Positions 28,545 to 34,671 of a stretch of 40,293 nt of DNA are shown here, piece by piece. The stretch is from CALZJC01 sp041574955 (GTDB lineage Bacteria > Acidobacteriota > Thermoanaerobaculia > Multivoradales > JAHEKO01): the NCBI GenBank assembly GCA_041574955.1, contig JBFGNS010000018.1, positions 1-40,293 on the forward strand, in the 5' to 3' direction. Every line of letters begins with the position of its first letter. Position 1 is the first letter of the stretch. The notes below the pieces were generated by a model. The model made no database searches and was not told the origin of the DNA. It saw only the letters and a program-made list of their open reading frames with translations. The position numbers were made by a program, and so were the translations under genes.

Positions 28545-29285
28545 ATGGCCGTGGCGGTCATCGCCGACGCCCACATCGGCGGCCCGGGCGGCGAGGCGGG
28601 GCCGCTGGCGGCGCAGCTCAAGCGGCTGGCCGACGGACGGTGCCGCCACCTCGTCCTGCTCGGTGACCTGTTCCAGGTGTGGGTGGGCCACCGCCGGTAC
28701 GAGACCGGGGCGATCCGCGAGGTGGTGGCGGCGCTCGAGGAGCTACGCCGCGCCGGGCTGCGCATCGACTACGTCGAGGGCAACCGCGACTTCTTCCTCG
28801 ACAACAGCCCGTACGCCTACCTGTTCGACTCGATCTCGCGCGAGATGGCGGTGGAGGCGGGCGGCCGCCGCATCCTGCTGGTGCACGGCGACGGCCTGAA
28901 CGAGCGCGACTGGCTCTACCGCTTCTGGCGCTGGCTGTCGAAGAGCCGGCCGGTGCGCTTTGCCATGTTCCACCTGCCGGCTCCGCTCGCCCGGCGGCTG
29001 GTGGTCGGCGCCGAGCGCGGCCTGGCGCGCACCAACTTCAAGCACAAGTCCCGCATACCGCGCGGTCCGATCGAGCGCTACGCCGCCGAGCGGTTCGCCG
29101 AAGGGCACGATCTGCTGCTGCTCGGTCACTTCCACCAGCCCGAGCGCTGGCAGCTCGCGGGCGGCGAGGTGTGGCTGCTCGACGCCTGGTTCAACAGCCG
29201 CAGCATCGAGTGGCTGGGCGGCGCCGCGCCGGGGGCCGAGAGCGCGGCGGGGGCGTGTAACGAGCCCGCTGGCAAGCGGGACTAG
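28545..29285 (+). CDS. lpxH: LpxH-like UDP-2,3-diacylglucosamine pyrophosphatase
   Basis: Metallophosphoesterase that probably cleaves UDP-2,3-diacylglucosamine to lipid X in lipid A synthesis at the cytoplasmic membrane face. The 246-residue protein has the binuclear-metal motifs in order: DAHIGG (Asp8, His10), LLGDLFQVW, EGNRDFF, VHGD, and LLGHFHQPE. The helical insertion rich in Arg and Trp (WLYRFWRWLSKS, FAMFHLP) is characteristic of LpxH. The ATG at 28545 was chosen because the domain begins there, four bases beyond apbC; an upstream start at 28458 would lie inside apbC. LpxH and the more distant LpxH2-like enzymes are hard to separate by eye. The C-terminal 20 residues look unconserved. 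Confidence 0.8.
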   Translation: MAVAVIADAHIGGPGGEAGPLAAQLKRLADGRCRHLVLLGDLFQVWVGHRRYETGAIREVVAALEELRRAGLRIDYVEGNRDFFLDNSPYAYLFDSISREMAVEAGGRRILLVHGDGLNERDWLYRFWRWLSKSRPVRFAMFHLPAPLARRLVVGAERGLARTNFKHKSRIPRGPIERYAAERFAEGHDLLLLGHFHQPERWQLAGGEVWLLDAWFNSRSIEWLGGAAPGAESAAGACNEPAGKRD

Positions 29286-29343
29286 GCAGGCGACGAGGGC
29301 GACGGGTGGCGCCGCCGCCAGATCGCGAGGCGGGCGTCAGGCG

Positions 29344-30639
29344 ATGGACGGGACAGCGGACAGCCGACAGCGACAGCGGGCGATGGCAGCCGGCGGCCGG
29401 CTGAGCGGTTCGCTCCGGCCGCCGTCGTCCAAGAGCCTCACCCAGCGCTACCTGGCGCTGGCGCTGCTGGCGTCGTCGCCTTCCCGGCTGCGACGGCCGC
29501 TGGTTGCCGCCGACACCGAGGCGTTCGCGCGCGGCCTCGAGCTGCTCGGCTGCGGGCTCGAGCGCCGGCGCGATGGGCTGCGGGTGACGCCGCCGGCGGC
29601 GGCCGGCTTGGCGACCCTCGACTGCGGTGCCGGCGGCACGATGCTGCGTCTGCTGACCGCGGCCTGTGCCGCCCTGCCCGGCGAGTGGACTCTCGACGGC
29701 GTCCCCCGGCTGCGCGAGCGTCCGCTGGCGCCGCTGGTCGAGGCGCTGCGCGAGGCGGGCGCGCGCATCGACTACCTGGAGCGATCCGGCCACGCGCCGG
29801 TGCGGGTGGCGGGCGGCAGCCTGCGCGGCGGCGAGGTGACCGTCGATGCCGGCGACTCGAGCCAGTTCGTGTCCGCCCTGCTGCTGGCCGGCTGCCGCGC
29901 CAGCCGCGGTCTCGACCTGCGGGTCGGCCGGCTGACCTCCGCGCCCTACGTCGAGCTCACGCTGGCGGCGATGGGAGAGTTCGGCGTCGCCGTCGAGCGG
30001 CCGGCCGGCAACCGGTTCCGGGTGCCGGCGGCGAGCTTCCCCGGCCGCGAGCTGACGGTCGAGGCCGACGCCTCGGCCGCCTGCTACCCGGCCGCGGCGG
30101 CGGCGCTCACCGGCGGCGAGGTGCGTCTCGTCGGGCTGCGGCGGGACAGCTGCCAGGGCGACCTCGGCTTCCTGGAGGTGCTGGCGAGCATGGGGGCCGC
30201 GGTCAGCTGGCGCGGCGGCAGGCTGGAGGTGCTGGGCGCGGGCCGCCTGGTGGGCGTCGAGCGGGACCTGTCGTCGATGCCCGACCAGGTGCCGACGCTG
30301 GCGGCGCTGGCGCCGTTCGCCGCCGGCACCACGCGCATCACCAACGTGCCGCACCTGCGGCTCAAGGAGAGCGACCGGCTGCGGGCGATGGCGGTCGAGC
30401 TCCGCCGGCTGGGGGCGGTGGTGGAGGAGCGGCCGGACGGCCTGGTGATCCCGGGGGTGTGGGCCGAGCGGCCGGCGCCGGCGGCGCCGGTGGTGGTCGA
30501 TAGCCACGACGACCACCGCATCGCCATGAGCCTCGCGGTGACCGGCCTGCGGCGGCCGGGCGTCACCGTCGCGAACCCGGCGGTGGTAGCCAAGTCCTAC
30601 CCCGACTTCTGGCGCGATCTGGACCGGCTGCTGGGCTAG
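29344..30639 (+). CDS. aroA: 3-phosphoshikimate 1-carboxyvinyltransferase (EPSP synthase)
   Basis: Sixth step of the shikimate pathway, joining phosphoenolpyruvate to shikimate 3-phosphate. The 431-residue protein has the substrate-binding PSSKSLTQRYLALALL, GAGGTMLRLLTA, DSSQFVSALLLA, SAPYVELT, SMPDQVPTLAALAPFA, the catalytic LRLKESDRL, SHDDHRIAMSLAV and KSYPDFW. PSSKS in place of PGSKS and AGGTMLR in place of AGTTMRP are departures from the E. coli enzyme. The first 15 residues are a variable Arg/Gln-rich stretch; an ATG at 29383 is an alternative start. It is on the same strand as lpxH, 58 bases after it. Confidence 0.93.
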   Translation: MDGTADSRQRQRAMAAGGRLSGSLRPPSSKSLTQRYLALALLASSPSRLRRPLVAADTEAFARGLELLGCGLERRRDGLRVTPPAAAGLATLDCGAGGTMLRLLTAACAALPGEWTLDGVPRLRERPLAPLVEALREAGARIDYLERSGHAPVRVAGGSLRGGEVTVDAGDSSQFVSALLLAGCRASRGLDLRVGRLTSAPYVELTLAAMGEFGVAVERPAGNRFRVPAASFPGRELTVEADASAACYPAAAAALTGGEVRLVGLRRDSCQGDLGFLEVLASMGAAVSWRGGRLEVLGAGRLVGVERDLSSMPDQVPTLAALAPFAAGTTRITNVPHLRLKESDRLRAMAVELRRLGAVVEERPDGLVIPGVWAERPAPAAPVVVDSHDDHRIAMSLAVTGLRRPGVTVANPAVVAKSYPDFWRDLDRLLG

Positions 30640-30834
30640 CTTCGGCCACTGCGTAGCGCAGCCGCCGCGAGGCCGCATGCCTGGGAACCCGTCGCCAACG
30701 CCGCTCGCCGCCATCGGCGGGCCGGCCGTGGCGCCGAGCTGGCGATGGCGGACGGCCCGGGCGGCGGCGGCGGTCCGCTGTCGACTCCGGCCGGCGGCCC
30801 GGGGCGGGGTGGCAGCAGGAGGAGGCTCGGCGCG

Positions 30835-31758
30835 GTGAGCCGGCTCCGGCGGCGGGTTCGCATCGTCGGCGAAAGCCGCCGTCTGAGGCGCTGCCTCGAG
30901 CGACTCGAACGGCTGGCGCCGAGCGACCTGCCGGTGCTCATCCGGGGTGAGACCGGGACAGGCAAGGAGCTCGCCGCCCGCCGGCTGCACCGGCGCAGCC
31001 GCCGCCGCGATCGTCCGCTGGCGCCGATCAACTGCGCCGCCCTGGCGCCCGGGCTGCTGCTCTCCGAGCTCTTCGGCCACCTGCGCGGCGCCTTCACCGG
31101 CGCCGACCGCGATCGCCCCGGGATCTTCGAGGCGGCCGCCGGGGGCACCGTTCTGCTGGACGAGATCGGCGACCTGCCGCTGGAGGCGCAGGGCAAGCTG
31201 CTGAGGCTGTTGCAGGAGGGCGAGGTGCGGCGGATCGGCGAGAACCTGCCGCGGCGAATCGACGTGCGGGTGGTGGCCGCCACCCACCGTGACCTCGAGC
31301 GGATGGTGCAGACGGGCGAGTTCCGGCGCGACCTCTACTACCGGCTGCGCGTGGGGCGGGTGCGGCTGCCGCCGCTGAGGGAGCGCGGAGAGGACGTGCT
31401 GCTGCTCGCGCGGGCCTTTCTGGCCGAGCTCGGCCAGCCGCCCCCGCGGCTCACCCGCGCGGCCCGCCGCCGACTGCTGGAGTACTCCTGGCCGGGGAAC
31501 GTGCGCGAGCTCAAGAACGTGCTCGAGGTCGCCGCCGCCCTGTCCGACGACGGCACCATCGGCGTCGACCTGCTCGACTTGCCGGAGACCGGCAAGACGG
31601 CGCTGTACGGCTACCACGAACGCCTGCGTCGCTTCCGCCAGAGCATGGTCGCCGAGGCGCTCGAGGCCAGCGACGGCAACCAGGCCGCCGCGGCTCGGCG
31701 GCTGGGGCTGAGCCGGCAGGCGCTTTCCTATCTGGTCAGGCGGCTGGAGATCGGCTGA
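30835..31758 (+). CDS. Sigma-54-type AAA+ transcriptional activator without sensor domain
   Basis: Enhancer-binding protein that would remodel sigma-54 RNA polymerase. The 307-residue protein (from the GTG at 30835) has a short basic N-terminus, Walker A GETGTGKE, the sigma-54-contacting GAFTGA loop (LRGAFTGADRD), Walker B GTVLLDEIGD, the arginine fingers around YYRLRVGRVRLPPLRER, and the YSWPGNVRELKN box, then a C-terminal Fis-type helix-turn-helix (NQAAAARRLGLSRQALSYLVRRL). There is no response-regulator receiver or other sensory domain; control must come from a partner or from expression level. The GTG follows AGGAGGAGG by nine bases; an ATG at 30745 would add a Gly/Pro-rich extension of 30 residues. 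Its targets are unknown; no clear -24/-12 promoter was recognised in the window. Confidence 0.87.
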   Translation: MSRLRRRVRIVGESRRLRRCLERLERLAPSDLPVLIRGETGTGKELAARRLHRRSRRRDRPLAPINCAALAPGLLLSELFGHLRGAFTGADRDRPGIFEAAAGGTVLLDEIGDLPLEAQGKLLRLLQEGEVRRIGENLPRRIDVRVVAATHRDLERMVQTGEFRRDLYYRLRVGRVRLPPLRERGEDVLLLARAFLAELGQPPPRLTRAARRRLLEYSWPGNVRELKNVLEVAAALSDDGTIGVDLLDLPETGKTALYGYHERLRRFRQSMVAEALEASDGNQAAAARRLGLSRQALSYLVRRLEIG

Positions 31759-31764
31759 AGGAGC

Positions 31765-31796
31765 CCTGTCGCGAGCGAGCCGCCTACAGGGCGCCG
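31765..31796 (+). terminator. Hairpin after the activator gene
   Basis: GCCCTGT and ACAGGGC form a 7-bp stem just beyond the stop codon, followed by a GC palindrome (GGCGCC...GGCGCC). No U-run. A weak candidate. Confidence 0.35.
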
Positions 31797-31931
31797 CGCG
31801 GCGCCCCGCTCCGTGGTCCCGGGCTGGATCCTCGGCCTGCCTGCCGCGTGACCCGATGGCTGGCCGCGGCCCCTGAGCGACCTGCCGATGATTGCCCGCG
31901 CCACGCCGTCGCGTTACCGTAGCACTGCCCC

Positions 31932-32861
31932 GTGACCGCCTACCTCCTGCGCCGCCTGGTCTACGTTCTCGTCGTCGGCCTGCTGGTGGCGACGCTGGTC
32001 TTCTCGCTCATCCACCTGATCCCCGGCGATCCGGTGGAGATCATGCTGGGCGACAGCGCGCAGCGCGGCGAGGTCGAGCAGCTGCGCGGCGAGCTCGGTC
32101 TCGACCGGCCGCTGGCGGCGCAGTATGTCGACTTCCTGCGCGGTCTGGTGCGCGGCGATCTGGGCAGCTCGATCCACTTCCGCCAGCCGGTGACCACGCT
32201 GCTGCGGCAGCACTATCCGGCGACCGTCGAGCTGGCGGTGGCCAGCATGCTGGTGGCGCTTCTGATCGCCGTGCCGCTCGGGGTGCTGGCGGCTTTCAGG
32301 CGCAACGGCGCGGTGGATCACGTCTCGCGGGTGCTGGCGCTCGTCGGCGTGTCGCTGCCCAACTTCTGGCTCGGCCCGATGCTGATCCTGGTGCTGGCCA
32401 TCCAGCTCGACCTGTTCCCGGTGTCCGGCCGCTCCGGGCCCGCCAGCCTGGTGCTGCCGGCGATCACCCTCGGCACCGCCCTCGCCGGCCTGCTGACGCG
32501 GATGATCCGCTCGGCACTCGGCGAGGAGCTGCACCGCGGCTACCTGCAGACGGCGCGCGCCAAGGGGCTGGGCCGGCTGGCGGCGGTGGTTCGGCACGCC
32601 TTCCGCAACGCCTCGATCCCGGTGGTGACGGTGGTGGCGCTGCAGTTCGGCACTCTGCTCACCGGTGCCATCATCACCGAGACGATCTTCGCCTGGCCCG
32701 GTCTCGGCCGGCTGATCATCCAGGCCATCCGGCTGCGCGACTACCCGCTGGTGCAGGGCGGCGTGCTGGTGATCGCCATGACCTACGTGCTGATCAACCT
32801 GTTCACCGACCTGACCTACGCGGTGCTCGACCCGCGCATCCGGCTGGGGAGGGAGGGCTAG
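31932..32861 (+). CDS. Peptide-type ABC transporter permease (DppB/OppB family)
   Basis: Inner-membrane permease of a dipeptide, oligopeptide or nickel-type ABC importer. The 309-residue protein opens with the diagnostic MTAYLLRRLVYVLVVGLLVATLVFSLIHLIPGDP, has five to six membrane segments, and the coupling EAA-like loop GYLQTARAKGLGRLAAVVRHAFRNASIPVVTV, then ETIFAWPGLGRLIIQAIRLRDYPLVQG. The GTG start is preceded by TAGCAC six bases upstream, a poor -10. No ATPase or substrate-binding protein lies in the window, so partners must be encoded elsewhere. Its stop codon is inside a long inverted repeat shared with the convergent reductase gene. Confidence 0.92.
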   Translation: MTAYLLRRLVYVLVVGLLVATLVFSLIHLIPGDPVEIMLGDSAQRGEVEQLRGELGLDRPLAAQYVDFLRGLVRGDLGSSIHFRQPVTTLLRQHYPATVELAVASMLVALLIAVPLGVLAAFRRNGAVDHVSRVLALVGVSLPNFWLGPMLILVLAIQLDLFPVSGRSGPASLVLPAITLGTALAGLLTRMIRSALGEELHRGYLQTARAKGLGRLAAVVRHAFRNASIPVVTVVALQFGTLLTGAIITETIFAWPGLGRLIIQAIRLRDYPLVQGGVLVIAMTYVLINLFTDLTYAVLDPRIRLGREG

Positions 32862-32932
32862 CCTGCGCTTCTCACCGATCCGCTGCTGCGCGTGCCGCGG
32901 GCCGAGCGGCTCGGTGAGAAGCGCAGGCTGGC
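32857..32932. terminator. Long inverted repeat between convergent genes
   Basis: A perfect 19-bp pair (32860-32878 with 32911-32929) extends through a G-U pair to about 22 bp, and inside it a 5-bp stem (CCGCT 32880-32884 with AGCGG 32905-32909). It covers the permease stop codon and ends 27 bases before the reductase stop. It could act as a bidirectional terminator or stabilise both 3' ends; there is no U-tract on either side. Confidence 0.6.
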
Positions 32933-32958
32933 AAGTGGCGCCGCGAAGCCCGGCCGGC

Positions 32959-33447
32959 TCAGCCCGCCGGCGCCCGGAGGTACCCGGCCATCAGCTCGGC
33001 CACCGCCTCGAGACCGGCCTGGTCGTCGTCGTCGAACGCCGCCGGCGCGTGCGAGTCGAGATCGAGCACCGCCGCCAGGCGGCCGTCGCGACCGCGGACC
33101 GGCACCACGATCTCCGAGCGCGCCCGCGCGTCGCAGGCGATGTGGCCGGGGAAGGCGTGGACGTCGCGCACCAGCTGGGTGGCCCGCTCGGCGGCGGCGG
33201 TGCCGCACACCCCCTCGCCGAAGCGGATCTCGAGGCAGCCCGGCGGCCCCTGGTACGGGCCGATGCGCAGCAGCCCCGGCTCCACCACGCGGTAGAAGCC
33301 GGTCCAGCTGGCGTAGTCGAGGGCCTCGTGCAGCACCGAGCAGCAGGTCGCCATGGCGGCGACGTCGTCGGTGACGCCCTCGAGCAGGGCGGCGAGCTGA
33401 CGGTGGACGAGGCGGTAGGTCTCGCCCTTGGTGGCGGTCGTCTCCAT
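32959..33447 (-). CDS. msrC: Free methionine-(R)-sulfoxide reductase (GAF domain)
   Basis: Reduces free L-methionine-(R)-sulfoxide, a repair and scavenging step under oxidative stress. The 162-residue protein is a single GAF domain with the fRMsr signature and all three expected cysteines: GPYQGPPGCLEIRFGEGVCGTAAA and DVHAFPGHIACDARARSEIVVP. Length and motifs match E. coli MsrC (YebR). The start METTATKG at 33447 is preceded by TACAAT with nine bases between, leaving almost no leader; an upstream in-frame start at 33468 would precede the promoter. It lies on the opposite strand between two permease genes that would normally be adjacent. Confidence 0.95.
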   Translation of the reverse strand: METTATKGETYRLVHRQLAALLEGVTDDVAAMATCCSVLHEALDYASWTGFYRVVEPGLLRIGPYQGPPGCLEIRFGEGVCGTAAAERATQLVRDVHAFPGHIACDARARSEIVVPVRGRDGRLAAVLDLDSHAPAAFDDDDQAGLEAVAELMAGYLRAPAG

Positions 33448-33456
33448 GGTGGCCGG

Positions 33457-33462
33457 ATTGTA
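33457..33462 (-). promoter_or_regulatory. -10 box TACAAT of msrC, near-leaderless
   Basis: TACAAT, nine bases, then ATG. The transcript would carry a leader of two or three bases at most and no Shine-Dalgarno. Confidence 0.55.
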
Positions 33463-33521
33463 CGGCAAGCCGGGGGGCCGCGGCGCTCGGGCGGCCGCCG
33501 CTCGCCGGAGCGGGGGGCGCG

Positions 33522-34361
33522 GTGAGCGGCACGGCGCGGCAGCGCGGCGTGCTGGTGGCTGGCGGCCTGCTGGTGGCCGTGATGCTGGTGACGGCGCTGG
33601 CCGCGCCGCTGCTGGTCTCCGTCGATCCTTCGGCGCTGAGCCTCGAGCGGCGGCTGGAAGGGCCGTCCTGGGAGCACCCGCTGGGGCTCGACGAGCTGGG
33701 TCGGGACATCCTGGCGCGCATGCTCCACGGCGCCCGCGTATCGCTCGGTGTGGGGCTGGCGGTGGTGCTGCTGGCCGGCAGCCTGGGCACCCTGATCGGC
33801 GCCGTTTCGGGCTACGTCGGGGGCCGGCTGGACGCGCTCCTGATGCGACTGACCGACGTCTTCCTGGCGTTTCCCGGCATCCTGCTGGCGATCGCCCTGG
33901 TGGCGGTGCTGGGACCGGCGCTGCGCCACGTGGTGCTGGCGCTGGTGGTGATCGGTTGGGTGAGCTACGCCCGGCTGGTGCGCGGGCAGGTGCTGCAGCT
34001 CAGGGAGCAGGAGTTCGTGCTGGCGGCGCGCGCCGGAGGCTACCCGGCGAGGCGCATCCTGTGGCGCCACCTGCTGCCCAACGTGCTGCCGGTGTTGACC
34101 GTGCAGGCAAGCCTGGGGATGGCGGGCGCGGTGCTGGCCGAGGCCAGCCTGTCGTTCCTCGGGCTCGGCATCCAGCCGCCCACCCCGTCGTGGGGCGCGA
34201 TGATCGACGCCGGCAGGAGCCACCTGCTCGACGCCCCGCACCTGGCGCTGTTTCCCGGCCTCGCCATCCTGGTCACCGTGATGGGGCTGAACTTCCTCGG
34301 CGACGGGCTGGTGGACTACCTGGATCCGCGGCAGAAGCGGCTGTACGAACGGGCGGGGTAG
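33522..34361 (+). CDS. Peptide-type ABC transporter permease (DppC/OppC family)
   Basis: Second permease of the same transporter class as the DppB-like protein. The 279-residue protein has an N-terminal membrane segment (about 9-29), the family motif HPLGLDELGRDILARMLHGARVSLGVGL, the transport domain with DVFLAFPGILLAIALVAVLGP, the coupling loop REQEFVLAARAGGYPARRILWRHLLPNVLPVLTV, and the C-terminal EASLSFLGLGIQPPTPSWGAMI plus GDGLVDYLDPR. The GTG start follows a G-rich stretch. It is divergent from msrC by 74 bases, so it needs a promoter separate from that of the DppB-like gene unless transcription reads through the antisense msrC. Confidence 0.92.
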   Translation: MSGTARQRGVLVAGGLLVAVMLVTALAAPLLVSVDPSALSLERRLEGPSWEHPLGLDELGRDILARMLHGARVSLGVGLAVVLLAGSLGTLIGAVSGYVGGRLDALLMRLTDVFLAFPGILLAIALVAVLGPALRHVVLALVVIGWVSYARLVRGQVLQLREQEFVLAARAGGYPARRILWRHLLPNVLPVLTVQASLGMAGAVLAEASLSFLGLGIQPPTPSWGAMIDAGRSHLLDAPHLALFPGLAILVTVMGLNFLGDGLVDYLDPRQKRLYERAG

Positions 34362-34398
34362 GGCTGGTGGCGTAGGGGCGGCGTGCTCAGAGCCGTCG

Positions 34399-34548
34399 AG
34401 GGGCCGGCGGGGTGTCGTCGCGCTCCGCGCGCCCCTGGGGTTGACGCGCGGGCGTCGGTGCTCGGGGTGCAAACGGCGAGATGGGCTCCAGGAGCGCGTT
34501 CGCGTCGGGGCGCTGATCGCTCCGCGTGACGACACCCCGCCGGCCCCT
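34399..34548. repeat. 150-nt element bounded by 21-bp perfect inverted repeats
   Basis: Arms 34399-34419 and 34528-34548 are perfectly complementary over 21 bp and continue weakly inward. Inside, GCGCCCC (34429-34435) pairs with GGGGCGC (34507-34513), and GACGC-GCGG-GCGTC forms a small hairpin (34443-34456). No target-site duplication or ORF is seen. It may be a structured RNA, a long terminator or a MITE-like remnant. Confidence 0.65.
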
Positions 34549-34608
34549 GGTGGCGCGGACCGGTGTTGCTGCGAGAGGGGTCAGGTTTCGCGTCGGCGGA
34601 GGGTGGGC

Positions 34609-34614
34609 TAGACT
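34609..34614 (+). promoter_or_regulatory. -10 box TAGACT upstream of the TIR-STAND gene
   Basis: TAGACT about 58 bases upstream of the ATG at 34672, giving a leader near 50 nt with AGGAGA seven bases or so before the start. The -35 is poor. Confidence 0.45.
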
Positions 34615-34671
34615 GTCGGCAACTCGATCCCGGGCAGTTGAGGTTCGACAGTCGCGGAAGCAGGAGACCGA

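Larger units (their letters stand above)
34362..34671. other. 310-nt gap: inverted-repeat element and promoter of the TIR gene
   Basis: No coding frame with support. The gap holds the 150-nt inverted-repeat element (34399-34548) and, downstream, a TAGACT box (34609-34614) with an AGGAGA ribosome binding site for the TIR-STAND gene. Confidence 0.6.

Noticed and set aside
31920..31925. TAGCAC six bases before the DppB-like GTG as a sixth leaderless promoter
   Set aside because: The hexamer lacks the final T that is the most conserved -10 base, so I did not count it among the five clear cases.
34399..34548. An insertion sequence
   Set aside because: It has terminal inverted repeats but no transposase ORF, and no flanking target-site duplication could be seen. 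At most a MITE-like remnant.
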